Made by a program: the position numbers and the translations under genes. Shown here one piece after another: positions 26,277-35,183 of a stretch of DNA of 64,000 nt. Numbering within the stretch: the first letter of the stretch is position 1; each line of letters begins with the position of its first letter. Source of the stretch: Asanoa sp040676615 (GTDB lineage Bacteria; Actinomycetota; Actinomycetes; Mycobacteriales; Micromonosporaceae); the NCBI RefSeq assembly GCF_040676615.1, contig NZ_JBFAPI010000005.1:372001-436000 (forward strand), in the 5' to 3' direction. The notes beneath the pieces are model-generated. The model searched no databases. It was not told the DNA's origin and saw only the letters and a program-made list of their open reading frames with translations.

Positions 26277-27338
26277 TCAGTAGACGCTCAGGTGCACGTG
26301 GTTGGTGTGGTCGCAGGACGGGTCTCCGCACGCTCCGCTGTAGGACTTCCAACCGCTGCTGGGCAACCAGATCTGCCGGTACCAGATGACGTAGAGCACG
26401 GCCAGCCGGTCCGAGTTACGGATGAAATAGTTGGCCAGGTTGGTGCCGTAGGTCTTCTCCGCACCGGTCGCGTCGCCCTCGAAGCCGCCCTTGGCGGCCG
26501 CGAAGTCGCAGGCCCGGCCCTTCGGGTGCTCACCCGAGCCGCCGTTGCGGTGACACGAGACGTAGTGGGTGAAGCCGGCGTTCTTGGCCTGTTGCAGCGC
26601 GTGCAGCGTGCGCGGGGTGATGCAGCCGCTGGCCGGCGTCGGGTCGTCGATGCTGCACGACTCGGTCGGCCAACTGCCGTCGCTGTTGCGCTTGGCCGGC
26701 GTGGCGGTGGCGCCGCCGGAGCCGCCGGTGTTGCTGCCGCTGCCGCCGGACTGCGCGGCCTTCGCGGCCGACGCCTTCTGCTGTCGGGCGGCCACGTCCA
26801 GCGCCCGTTCGGCCTGTTCCTTGCGGGCCTTCATGAGCGCCACCTGGCGCTGCTGCTCGCGTACCTCCCGGTTGATCGCCGCCGTCGCCTTCGCGGCGCG
26901 TTCCTGCGCGTCCTCCAGTGAGCGCACCTCGCGCTGCTCGTTGGCGGCGACCATGCCGAGGGCGTTGGCCCGTTCGAGGAAGCGTTCGGGCGAGTCGCTG
27001 TTGAGCAGCGCGGCCATCGGGCTGAGCCGGCCGGTGCGGTAGGCGGACCGGCCGATGTCGGCGAGCGCCTCGGTGTGCTTCGCCAACTCCTGTTCGGTGG
27101 TCCGCAGGTCGTCTTCCTGCGTCCGCTGCTCGCCCTGCGACTTCTTCAGCGCGGCCTGGGCGTCGAGGTAGCCCCGGCTGGCCTTGTCGAGTTGGTCGCG
27201 CAGTTCCGCCGTGGCGCCCTCGCCGCCGTCGGAGTCGGGGTCGGCGCTGGCCGGTGCCATCGGGCCGACGAGGGCCAGGGTGAGGCCGAACAGCGCGGCG
27301 GTGGCGACGTGGGTCCATCGTCGTCGGGTTCGAATCAT
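26277..27338 (-). CDS. Secreted coiled-coil protein with peptidase-like C-terminal domain
   Basis: A 353-residue protein with a Sec signal peptide (residues 1-32, ending ASA|D). Residues about 40-195 form a long heptad coiled coil, like the regulatory arm of NlpC/P60 and M23 cell-wall hydrolases. A Gly/Ser linker follows at about 197-212. The C-terminal 130 residues carry GRACDFAAAKGGFEGD and a final DHTNHVHLSVY, resembling the zinc site of D-Ala-D-Ala carboxypeptidase-like (VanY/ARB_07466 type) domains. It is probably a peptidoglycan-linked protein, but catalysis is not proven. A possible c-di-AMP riboswitch precedes it. Confidence 0.78.
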   Translation of the reverse strand: MIRTRRRWTHVATAALFGLTLALVGPMAPASADPDSDGGEGATAELRDQLDKASRGYLDAQAALKKSQGEQRTQEDDLRTTEQELAKHTEALADIGRSAYRTGRLSPMAALLNSDSPERFLERANALGMVAANEQREVRSLEDAQERAAKATAAINREVREQQRQVALMKARKEQAERALDVAARQQKASAAKAAQSGGSGSNTGGSGGATATPAKRNSDGSWPTESCSIDDPTPASGCITPRTLHALQQAKNAGFTHYVSCHRNGGSGEHPKGRACDFAAAKGGFEGDATGAEKTYGTNLANYFIRNSDRLAVLYVIWYRQIWLPSSGWKSYSGACGDPSCDHTNHVHLSVY

Positions 27339-27344
27339 CGGTGG

Positions 27345-27475
27345 GCCGTCCTTCCGTCAGCCGCCGGCCGGGGTGGCCGATGGGTTCGGGATGGCGACCT
27401 CCGCTCGGCACCGGGGGTGGCGTCCAGCGAAGATCGAAACGGAGACTACCGAGGACCGCCTACGCTGCGCGAGGG
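27345..27475 (-). promoter_or_regulatory. Candidate c-di-AMP (ydaO/yuaA-type) riboswitch leader
   Basis: On the minus strand the 5' leader of the coiled-coil secreted protein contains CCCGAACCCATCGGCCACC followed by CCGGCGGCTGACGGAAGGAC. This closely matches the conserved 3' half of actinobacterial ydaO leaders (CCGAACCC..C.GCT.ACC..G..GGCG...GGAAGGA). Such leaders usually precede cell-wall hydrolase genes, which fits. The conserved 5' half (GGGGGACCCA and GGGTGAAT) is not evident, so this is a candidate only. Confidence 0.42.
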
Positions 27476-27492
27476 CTGCTAAATGCGCATTG

Positions 27493-27529
27493 GCGGAGCT
27501 TGCCCGTATTTATCCGGGCAAATCTCCGC
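27493..27529. terminator. Terminator hairpin after the CDF exporter gene
   Basis: Stems 27493-27498/27524-27529 and 27500-27506/27515-27521 stack with small bulges around an 8-base AT-rich loop. It lies about 40 bases beyond the stop codon of the minus-strand CDF gene and upstream of the coiled-coil gene leader. Confidence 0.65.
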
Positions 27530-27569
27530 TGAAGGTCACGAAAGTTAAGGCCGCGCTAAATACAAAGGG

Positions 27570-28484
27570 TCACCAACTGGCGGTACGGCAGTCGCCCGAC
27601 GACGCGACCGGCTCCACCTGGAGGGTGGCGTGCTCGATGCCGAAGCCGTGCTGCAGTGCCTCCCGGGCCGCCGCCAGCACCGTGCCGACCTCGGCGTCAC
27701 CCTGGATGCCGAGGTGGGCCGAGGCCACCTCCATGCCCGAGGTCAGCGTCCAGACGTGCAGGTCGTGCACGTCGCAGACGCCCGGCACAGCACCCAGCGA
27801 GGTGCGCATCGCCGCGACGTCGAGGTGCTCCGGTGCGGCCTGCACCAGGATCCGCACCGCCTCACGGCCGAGCTTCCAGGTGCGCGGCAGGATGAACAGG
27901 CCGACCGCGACCGCCACCAGCGGGTCGACCACGAACCACCCGGTGCCGGCGATCACCGCCGCGGCGCCCAGCACGCCGACCGAGCCGATCAGGTCGCTGA
28001 GCACCTCCAGGTAGGCGCCGCGCACGTTGATGCTGTCCTTGGCGCCCTTGCGCAGCAGCACGAAGGCGAAGATGTTGGCCACCAGGCCCAGGCCGGCGAC
28101 CACCAGCATCGGCCCGGTGCTCACGTGTGGCGCGTCGCCGAATCTTCGCACCGCCGCGACGAGCACGTAGAGCGCGACGCCGAACAGCAGCACGGCGTTG
28201 GCCAGCGCGGCCAGCACTTCCAACCGGTAGAGGCCGAACGTGCGCTGCGGGTCGGTGGCCGCGCGCCGGGCCGCGGTGATGGCGGCCAGCGCCATGCCGA
28301 TGCCGAGCACGTCGGTGAACATGTGCCCCGCGTCGGAGAGCAGCGCCAGCGAACCGGTCGCGAAGGCGGTGACCGCCTCGATCACCATGAAGACGGCGAG
28401 CAGCGCGAAGGCGCCCCAGAGCCGGCCGCGGTGCTGGGCGGCCGCGTCACGCGTGCCGAAGTCGTGGTCGTGCCCCGCTCCCAC
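27570..28484 (-). CDS. Cation diffusion facilitator (CDF) metal exporter
   Basis: A 304-residue membrane protein. I start at GTG 28484, which has GGAGGGAGG upstream; a longer TTG start exists. It has six helices, an N-terminal GHDHDFG histidine patch, SDAGHMFTD (HxxxD metal site of helix 2) and LEVLSDLIGS in helix 5, where the usual first histidine is glutamate. The C-terminal cytoplasmic metal-sensing domain includes VHDLHVWTLTSG. It exports Zn2+, Co2+ or similar by proton antiport. A dyad at 28519-28540 upstream is a likely metal-sensor operator. Confidence 0.9.
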   Translation of the reverse strand: MGAGHDHDFGTRDAAAQHRGRLWGAFALLAVFMVIEAVTAFATGSLALLSDAGHMFTDVLGIGMALAAITAARRAATDPQRTFGLYRLEVLAALANAVLLFGVALYVLVAAVRRFGDAPHVSTGPMLVVAGLGLVANIFAFVLLRKGAKDSINVRGAYLEVLSDLIGSVGVLGAAAVIAGTGWFVVDPLVAVAVGLFILPRTWKLGREAVRILVQAAPEHLDVAAMRTSLGAVPGVCDVHDLHVWTLTSGMEVASAHLGIQGDAEVGTVLAAAREALQHGFGIEHATLQVEPVASSGDCRTASW

Positions 28485-28518
28485 GTGCGCCCTCCCTCCG
28501 CTGCTCGCCCTAGTCTTA

Positions 28519-28540
28519 TGCAAACATCGCTATGTATGCA
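28519..28540. promoter_or_regulatory. Operator-like dyad upstream of the CDF gene
   Basis: TGCAAACAT (28519-28527) and ATGTATGCA (28532-28540) are complementary at 8 of 9 positions around a 4-base spacer. The site lies between the divergent CDF and FtsX genes in an otherwise GC-rich region. Its AT-rich form and position suit an ArsR/SmtB-type metal sensor. Confidence 0.55.
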
Positions 28541-28619
28541 AAGGTGACACCGGGAACCATTCCCATTGTCCGCCCGCCGGCCCTGTCGTCATGTCGACAG
28601 GCGGGGCGCGGCGAGACCC

Positions 28620-31184
28620 GTGTGGCGGTTGTTCAGACTGGTCGACGTGAAACGGCCTCTGCTTCGCCTCGCCGTCACCGGCTTCCGGGCGCACGCCGTC
28701 CGGCTCGTGCTGACCGGTTTCGCGGTGATGGTCGGGGTCGGTTTCCTCGCCGGCACCCTCGTCTACGGTGACACCGCCCGGGCCGCGTTCTACGACGACC
28801 TGGCCCGCTCGGCCCGCGGCGTCGACGTGGCCGTCGAGCCGGCGGCCCTGCTGGCCGAGCGCGACACGGTGGAGACCATCGGGGGGATCGACGGTGTCGC
28901 GGCGGTCGACGGCCGGATGGCGGCCTGGCTGAGCATGCTCGACCGCGACGGCAAGCTGATGATGGACCACGGACACGTCGGCTACGGCCTGTCGGTGCCC
29001 GACGTCCCGTCGATGGCCGCCTACGACCTGCTCGCCGGCCGGCTGCCGCGCGGCCCGGGTGAGGTGGCGGTGGAGAAGGCCACCGTCGAGCGGGCCGGGT
29101 TCGCCGTCGGCGGCCCGGTCACCGTGCTCGACGCCGCCGGCCAGCCCCGCACGCTGACCCTGGTCGGCGTGCTCGACCTGGGCGTCAACCGGCTCTACGG
29201 CGGCTCGACCGTGGCCGCGCTCACCGACGGCGAACTGACCGCGCTGACCGGCACCGAACGCTTCGCCGAGGTGGTGGTCGCCGCCCGGCCGGGCGTCTCC
29301 GAGACGGTGCTGCGGGACCGCGTCGCGGCGGCGCTCGGGCACGCGTACCCGGTGCTGACCGGCGCCCAACTGCGGCAGAAACTGGCCGTCGAGGCCGGCA
29401 AGTACGTCACCGGCTTCGTCGCCGTGCTGCTCGGGTTCGGGCTGGTCGCGGTCACCGTGTCGGCGTTCGTCATCTACAACACGTTCGCGATCCTGGCCGC
29501 GCAGCGGGCCCGCGAGTTGGCCCTGCTGCGCGCCATCGGCGCCACCCGCCGCCAGGTCACCGGCACCGTGCTGATCGAGGCGCTGCTGCTCGGCATCGTC
29601 GCGTCCGTCGGCGGCCTGGCGATGAGCGTGGTCATCGGGTACGGCCTGATCTGGGGCCGCGAACTGGTCGCCACCGACATCCCGCTGCACACGCCGGTCG
29701 TCCGCTGGCCCACGTTCCTGGTCGCGGTCGGCTTCGGCACGTTCGTCGCGGTGGTCTCCGCGCTGGTGCCCGCCGTCTCCGCCGGCCGGGTCGCCCCGCT
29801 GGCCGCGTTGCGCGACGCGTCCCTGGCCGAGCCGCGGGCGGTGGCCGGCGGCCGCCGGACGGCCCGGGTGGTCGCCTCGTCGATCCTCGCCGCCGCCGGC
29901 GTCCTCTCGGTGGTCGGCGGCGTCCCGCTCGGCTTCCCCGGGCTGCCGCTGGTGCTCGGCGGCGGCATGCTGCTGTTCGTGGCCGCCGTCGTCGCCGGCC
30001 CGCTGGTCGTGCCGCCGCTGGTCGCCCTGATCGGCTGGCTGCCGGCCCGGTTGTTCGGCACCGTGCCGCGGCTCGCGGTCGCCAACGCCCGCCGCAACCC
30101 GCGCCGCGCCGCCGCGACGACCCTGGCACTGGTCATCGGGGTCGCGTTGATGTCGCTGTTCGCGGTGCTGCTGGCCACCGCGCGGGACCAGAGCGGGCGG
30201 GAGCTGACCGAGAACTTCCCGGTCGAGTTCACCCTCAACCGGGCCCGCACCGACGGCACCTTCGAGTCGATGCGGGCCGGGATGCCGCCGGGCCTCGCGC
30301 CGGCACTGCGCCGCCACGCCGGCTTCGCGACGGTGGCCGAGGTGCGCTCCGAGGCGCCGCTCGCCGGCGACCGCACCCGGGTCGCGGCGGTGCCGCCCGA
30401 CCAACTGCGCGGCGCGATCCGCCCGGAGGTGACCGCGGGGGCGCTCGGCGATCTCGGGCCGGGCACGGTCGCGCTCAACCGCGGCTACGCCGCCGACCGG
30501 GGCCTGACGGTCGGCTCGACGGTGCCGTTCGGCACCCTCGGCCCCCTGCGGGTGGTCGCCCTCTTCGACGACTCGCCGCTGGACGGCTCCGCGCTGGTCG
30601 GTTTCGACACCTTCACCGCGGCGTACGGCGACCGTCCGGCCGTGGAGATCCTGGTCGACCTGGCGCCCGGGGTGTCCACGCAGGAGGGTGCCCGGCTGAT
30701 CGACGCGGAGCTGCGTGCGTATCCCGTGGTGCAGGTCACCAGCCGCGCCGCCGAGGCCGACGAGCTGGGCGCCTCGCTCGACGAGCTGCTCGGCATCTTC
30801 GCCGCCCTGCTCGGCATGTCGGTGCTGATCTCGTTGTTCGGCATCGGCAACACGCTCTCGCTGTCGGTCGTGGAGCGCCGCCGCGAGTCGGCGACGATGC
30901 GTGCCTTCGGCCTGTCTCGCCGCCAGCTGCGGGGGATGCTGCTGCTGGAGTCCGGGTTGATCGCGGTGGTCGGCGCGGTGGCCGGCGTGGCCCTCGGCGG
31001 TGGCGTGGGCTGGGTGGCGGCGGCCGCCCTGATCGACACCTACGGGCACGGCCTGCCGGTGGTGCCGGTCGGCCAGCTCACCCTGGTCGTGCTCGCGGCC
31101 GCCGGCGCGGCCCTGCTGGCCGCGATCCTCCCGGCCCGCCGCGCGGCCCGGCTCCCGGTCTTCGCCGCGCTGGCCGAGGACTGA
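28620..31184 (+). CDS. FtsX-family ABC transporter permease (MacB-like, two-repeat)
   Basis: An 854-residue protein from GTG 28620 (GTG 28647 is possible). It has the two-repeat FtsX layout: helix 1 near the N-terminus, a large extracytoplasmic domain, three helices around residues 270-400 (ARELALLRAIGATRRQVTGT is the coupling-helix signature), a second extracytoplasmic domain and three C-terminal helices (RRRESATMRAFGLSRRQLRG). Such permeases move lipids or peptides with a LolD-like ATPase. No ATPase gene adjoins it, which is unusual. The 3' end is copied twice downstream (see repeat). Confidence 0.85.
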   Translation: MWRLFRLVDVKRPLLRLAVTGFRAHAVRLVLTGFAVMVGVGFLAGTLVYGDTARAAFYDDLARSARGVDVAVEPAALLAERDTVETIGGIDGVAAVDGRMAAWLSMLDRDGKLMMDHGHVGYGLSVPDVPSMAAYDLLAGRLPRGPGEVAVEKATVERAGFAVGGPVTVLDAAGQPRTLTLVGVLDLGVNRLYGGSTVAALTDGELTALTGTERFAEVVVAARPGVSETVLRDRVAAALGHAYPVLTGAQLRQKLAVEAGKYVTGFVAVLLGFGLVAVTVSAFVIYNTFAILAAQRARELALLRAIGATRRQVTGTVLIEALLLGIVASVGGLAMSVVIGYGLIWGRELVATDIPLHTPVVRWPTFLVAVGFGTFVAVVSALVPAVSAGRVAPLAALRDASLAEPRAVAGGRRTARVVASSILAAAGVLSVVGGVPLGFPGLPLVLGGGMLLFVAAVVAGPLVVPPLVALIGWLPARLFGTVPRLAVANARRNPRRAAATTLALVIGVALMSLFAVLLATARDQSGRELTENFPVEFTLNRARTDGTFESMRAGMPPGLAPALRRHAGFATVAEVRSEAPLAGDRTRVAAVPPDQLRGAIRPEVTAGALGDLGPGTVALNRGYAADRGLTVGSTVPFGTLGPLRVVALFDDSPLDGSALVGFDTFTAAYGDRPAVEILVDLAPGVSTQEGARLIDAELRAYPVVQVTSRAAEADELGASLDELLGIFAALLGMSVLISLFGIGNTLSLSVVERRRESATMRAFGLSRRQLRGMLLLESGLIAVVGAVAGVALGGGVGWVAAAALIDTYGHGLPVVPVGQLTLVVLAAAGAALLAAILPARRAARLPVFAALAED

Positions 31185-31317
31185 CGGCCGCCGGCCGGCG
31201 ATGGTGCCGGTCCGCGGCCCGGCGGCCGGTCTTCGCCGCGCTGGCCGAGGGTGACGCCCGCCGGCCGCGATGCTCTCGGTCCGCGCCGGCTCCCGGTCTT
31301 CGCCGCGCTGGCCGAGG
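31156..31317 (+). repeat. Three copies of the permease gene's 3' end
   Basis: A 24-base core, beginning CGGTCTTCGCCGCGCTGG, occurs at 31156-31179 (inside the gene, encoding the last residues), 31227-31250 and 31294-31317. The flanking bases are also similar. It looks like a decayed tandem duplication of the gene end in the gap before the convergent LysR gene. Confidence 0.85.
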
Positions 31318-31328
31318 ACCGACGGCGC

Positions 31329-32230
31329 TCAGCCGGCGGTGGTGAGGTCTGTGCTGGCGGCCAGGTCGGTGACCACGTCGACCAGGCGGCGCAGCGCGGG
31401 GGAGGTGTTGGCCGGTAGCCAGACCATCTCGGTCGGGGTGACCTCGCCGGTCAGCGGCACGAACACGACCCCGGTGCGGCGCAGGTTGCGTGCCGACGAG
31501 CCCAGCCGGGTGATCCCGACGCCGGCCGCGACCAGGCCGAGCAGCCCCTGCACGCTGGCGTCGGTCGCGACGATGTCCGGAGTGAAGCCGGCGGCCCGGA
31601 AGCTCTCGTCGAAGCCGCGGTGCCAGGGCTCCCAGGAACTGCGCGGGGTCATCACCCAGCGCTCGCCGGCCAGGTCGCGCAGGGACAGCTCGGTGCGGTC
31701 GGCGAGCGGGTGGCCCTCCGGCAGCACGGCACACACCTGCTCGGTCGCGATGGTCCGGCCGCCAGGCCGTCGACCAGCGGCGGGCGGGTGAAGGCCAGGT
31801 CGTAACCCCCGTCGAAGATCCCCTCGACCAGCGGGCCGATGGCCGTTTCGGCGGTGGTCAGGCGCAGCTCGGGGAGGCGGTCCCGGGCGGTGCGCAACAC
31901 CGGCGGCAGCAGGTGGTTGGCGGTGGTGGCCAGGAACGCCAGCCGGAGCTCGCCGATCTCGCCGCGGCCGGCCCGGCGGGCGACCGCCACGGCCGCGTCG
32001 GCGCGGGCCAGCACGGCGCGCGCCTCGGGCAGGAACAACGCACCGGTCTCGGTGAGCTTGGTGCCCCGGCTGTCGCGATCGAACAGTTTCGCACCGAGAA
32101 TCCGTTCCAGCGCGTTGATCTGCTGCGACAGCGACTGCTGGGTGATTAGCAGCTTGGTCGCGGCGCGGGTGAAGCTGGCCTCTTCGGCGACGGCGACGAA
32201 GTACCGGAACTGCCGAAGATCAGGGGTCAC
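31329..32230 (-). pseudogene. LysR-family regulator interrupted by a frameshift
   Basis: The N-terminal part (31760-32230) gives a normal winged helix and half of the effector domain (QFRYFVAVAEEASFTRAATK, then GGYDLAFTRPPLVDGLAA). The C-terminal part (31329 to about 31750) continues in another frame (VCAVLPEGHPLADRTELSLR to the end). Joining them needs one extra base near 31756-31764, in a run of C and G. It is either a genuine inactivating deletion or a sequencing error. If intact it would be a 300-residue LysR protein controlling the divergent SDR gene. Confidence 0.85.
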
Positions 32231-32334
32231 AGCCTGAACCTACCGCTACGCCAGGTAACCGGTGTTGGCCGTGACCGGCACCCTGGCCGCAGCATCGTTC
32301 GTGGTCACGACGACATGCAACGGGAGATGCAGAC

Positions 32335-33177
32335 ATGCGGAGCAACACACAGAGTCGCGTTTGGTTGATCACCGGATGTTCCTCGGGCTTCGGCCGGGAA
32401 CTCGCGCTCGCGGCGGTGGCCGCCGGCGACCGGGTGATGGCCACCGCGCGGCGGCCGGAGACCCTGACCGCGCTGGCGGAGCAGGGCCAAGGCCGGATCA
32501 GCACCGCGGCCCTCGACGTCACCGACCCGGCGTCCATCACGGCGGCGGTGAAGGAGACGCTCACCACGTACGGCCGGATCGATGTTCTGGTCAACAACGC
32601 CGGCTCGCTGGTGCTCGGCGCGGTCGAGGAGTTCACGATGGCCGAGTTGCGGCAACAGCTCGAGGTCGTCTTCTTCGGCGCGGCCGAGGTCACCAAGGCG
32701 GTCGTGCCGCTGATGCGGGAGCAGGGCAGCGGGAGGATCGTGCAGATGAGCTCGCTGGGCGGGCGCAAGACCTACCCGGCCTTCGGTGCCTACCACGCGG
32801 CCAAGTGGGCGCTGGAGGGCTTCTCCGAGACGCTGGCCAGCGAACTGGCGCCGCACGGCGTGCGGGTGCTGATCGTCGAGCCGGGCGCGTTCCGCACCGA
32901 GTTCAACAACAACAAGCACGTCACGGCCGAGTTGGACGCTTACCGCGACACCGCCGGCGCGACCCGCCGGTTCACGGTGGAGCTGACCGACGCCGAGCCG
33001 AACGACCCGGTGAAGGGCGCGGCCGCCATCCTGGCGGCGATCGACAGCGACCGGCCGCCGCTGCGCCTGCTGCTCGGCAGCGACGCGGTCGACGGCCTGC
33101 GCGAGCACCACGCCGCCCTGCTGGCCGAGGTCTCCGAGTGGGAGTCGGTCAGCCGCTCGACGGCGATGACGGAGTGA
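32335..33177 (+). CDS. Short-chain dehydrogenase/reductase
   Basis: A 280-residue classical SDR: cofactor motif ITGCSSGFGRELA at 13-25, NNAGSL, the serine in MSSLGG, and the catalytic Y-x3-K in YHAAKWAL. The Arg pair after the first strand (TARRPET) suggests NADP(H) preference. The substrate is unknown. It is divergent from the frameshifted LysR gene, which probably regulated it. Its last 29 bases overlap the 3' end of the convergent copper ATPase gene. Confidence 0.9.
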   Translation: MRSNTQSRVWLITGCSSGFGRELALAAVAAGDRVMATARRPETLTALAEQGQGRISTAALDVTDPASITAAVKETLTTYGRIDVLVNNAGSLVLGAVEEFTMAELRQQLEVVFFGAAEVTKAVVPLMREQGSGRIVQMSSLGGRKTYPAFGAYHAAKWALEGFSETLASELAPHGVRVLIVEPGAFRTEFNNNKHVTAELDAYRDTAGATRRFTVELTDAEPNDPVKGAAAILAAIDSDRPPLRLLLGSDAVDGLREHHAALLAEVSEWESVSRSTAMTE

Positions 33178-35134
33178 GCCGGACCCGGCGCAGGAGTTGG
33201 GCGTTGAGCGCCACCAGGATCGTCGACGCCGACATCAGCACCGCGGCGATGGCCGGGCTCAGCGTGACCCCGGCCCAGAAGAAGACGCCCGCGGCCAGCG
33301 GGATCGCCACGACGTTGTAGCCGGCGGCCCAGATCAGGTTCTGGATCATCTTGCGGTACGCGGCCCGGGACAGCCGGATCGTCCCGACCACGCCGCGCGG
33401 GTCGGACGAGGCCAGCACCACGCCGGCGGACTCGATCGCGACGTCGGTGCCGGCGCCGATCGCGATGCCCACGTCGGCGCGGGCCAACGCCGGCGCGTCG
33501 TTCACGCCGTCGCCGACCATCGCCACCCGCAGCCGGCGGGACTGCAGGTCGGCGACGGCGCGGTCCTTGTCGGCCGGCAGCACCTCGGCGAACACCTCGT
33601 CGACGCCGGGCCGGAAGCCGAGTTCCGCGGCGACCGACCCGGCCACCGCGCGGGAGTCGCCGGTGATCATCGCGATCGTCCGGATGCCTTCCGCGCGCAA
33701 CTGCCTGATCGCCTCCCGGGCTTCGGGCCGCACCTCGTCTTCGAGGGCGAACGCGCCGAGCACCCGCGACGTTCCGGTCAGCCGGACCAGGTGCAGCACC
33801 GCGGCGCCGCGGTCGGCCCAGCCGGCACCCAGGCCGGGCGGCGCCTCGATCCGCAGCTCGCGGAGCAGGGCCGGCCCGCCGACGGCATACGTCGTGCCGT
33901 CGATCGTGGCCCGCACCCCCCGCCCGCTCAGCGCGCGGAAGTCGGTCGCGGGGGTCGGTCCGCCGGCCGCCGCCACGATCGCCCTGGCCAGCGGGTGCTC
34001 GCTGTCGGCCTCGACACCGGCGCCCCAGCGCAGCACCTGCTCCTCGGTCACCCCGTCGACCGCGGCCACCGCGGTGACCGTGTGCGCGCCCTTGGTCAGG
34101 GTGCCGGTCTTGTCGAACAGCACCGCGTCGACCAGCCGCATCCGCTCCAGGGCGAGCCGGTCCTTGACCAGGATGCCGGCCCGCGCCGACAGCGCCGTCG
34201 ACAGCGCGACGACCAGCGGGATGGCCAGCCCCAGTGCGTGCGGGCAGGCGATCACCAGCACGGTGACCGTGCGCGACACCGACTCGTCGAGGTCGCCCGC
34301 CGCCCACCAGGCGACGAACGTGAGCACCCCGACCGTGGTGGCGACGTAGAACAGCCACGCCGCGAACCGGTCGGCCAGCGCCTGGGCCCGGCCGCCGGCC
34401 GCCTGGGCCTGTGCGACCAGCCGCTGGATCCCGGCGAGCGCGGTGTCGTCGCCGAGCGCGTCGACCCGCAGCCGGAGCGCGGCGTCGGTGACGACCGTGC
34501 CGGCCACCACCCGGTCGTCGGGCCCGCGCGGCACCGGTTTGGACTCGCCCGTGATCATCGACTCGTCCACTTCGGCCGAACCCAGGACGACCCGGCCGTC
34601 GGCGGGCACCCGGCCGCCCGGCCGCACCAGCACCACGTCGCCCAGCGCGAGCGCGGACACCGGCACGGTCTCGACACCGTCGCCGGTGACCCGCTCGGCG
34701 TCGTCGGGCAGCAGCGCGGCCAGCGCCGCGAGCGCGCCGCGGGCCTGGCCGACGGCCTTGAGCTCCTGCCAGTGGCCGAGCAGCATGATCGTCACCAGTG
34801 CGGCCAGTTCCCACCAGAAGTCGAGGTCGAACGCGCCGGCGAAGGTGACCAGCGAGGCGGCGTAGGCCACCGTGATCGCCATCGCGATGAGCAGCATCAT
34901 CCCGGGCGCGCGGTCGCGGACCTCCCGGACCGCGCCGGCCAGGAACGGCCAGCCGCCGTAGAGGAAGACGACGGACCCGAGCACGGGCCCGACCCAGTCG
35001 ATCCCGGGAAAGTCGATCGAATAGCCGAACCAGTCCATCACCGAGTCGCTGGTCACCACGATCGGCAGGGTCAACGCCAGCGACAGCCACAGCTTCCGCC
35101 GGAACTGGCCCGGGTCGTGCCCCGCGTGCTCCAT
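33149..35134 (-). CDS. copB: CopB-type heavy-metal P1B ATPase
   Basis: A 661-residue P-type ATPase from ATG 35134. It has A-domain TGES (195-198), the ion-binding CPH motif at 297-299 (IACPHALGLA), the phosphorylation site DKTGTLTKG with D341, HP in the N-domain (SEHPLARAI), and GDGVNDAPAL. CPH instead of CPC marks the P1B-3/CopB class, which exports Cu+ or Cu2+. The N-terminus is short, with only a few histidines (MEHAGHDPG) and no CxxC domain, as usual for CopB. No chaperone or sensor gene adjoins. Confidence 0.92.
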   Translation of the reverse strand: MEHAGHDPGQFRRKLWLSLALTLPIVVTSDSVMDWFGYSIDFPGIDWVGPVLGSVVFLYGGWPFLAGAVREVRDRAPGMMLLIAMAITVAYAASLVTFAGAFDLDFWWELAALVTIMLLGHWQELKAVGQARGALAALAALLPDDAERVTGDGVETVPVSALALGDVVLVRPGGRVPADGRVVLGSAEVDESMITGESKPVPRGPDDRVVAGTVVTDAALRLRVDALGDDTALAGIQRLVAQAQAAGGRAQALADRFAAWLFYVATTVGVLTFVAWWAAGDLDESVSRTVTVLVIACPHALGLAIPLVVALSTALSARAGILVKDRLALERMRLVDAVLFDKTGTLTKGAHTVTAVAAVDGVTEEQVLRWGAGVEADSEHPLARAIVAAAGGPTPATDFRALSGRGVRATIDGTTYAVGGPALLRELRIEAPPGLGAGWADRGAAVLHLVRLTGTSRVLGAFALEDEVRPEAREAIRQLRAEGIRTIAMITGDSRAVAGSVAAELGFRPGVDEVFAEVLPADKDRAVADLQSRRLRVAMVGDGVNDAPALARADVGIAIGAGTDVAIESAGVVLASSDPRGVVGTIRLSRAAYRKMIQNLIWAAGYNVVAIPLAAGVFFWAGVTLSPAIAAVLMSASTILVALNAQLLRRVRLTPSSPSSG

Positions 35135-35183
35135 CCCGTCATGGTCTCCCGACCCGCGGACCACGGTGGGTAGGGTCGCCGGT

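Noticed and set aside
28530..31049. Long minus-strand open frame opposite the FtsX gene
   Set aside because: The plus-strand gene has clear FtsX motifs. The antisense frame is rich in Q, R, G and H without structure.
33197..35173. Long plus-strand open frame opposite copB
   Set aside because: The copB motifs (CPH, DKTGT, GDGVND) are unambiguous. The other frame is low-complexity.
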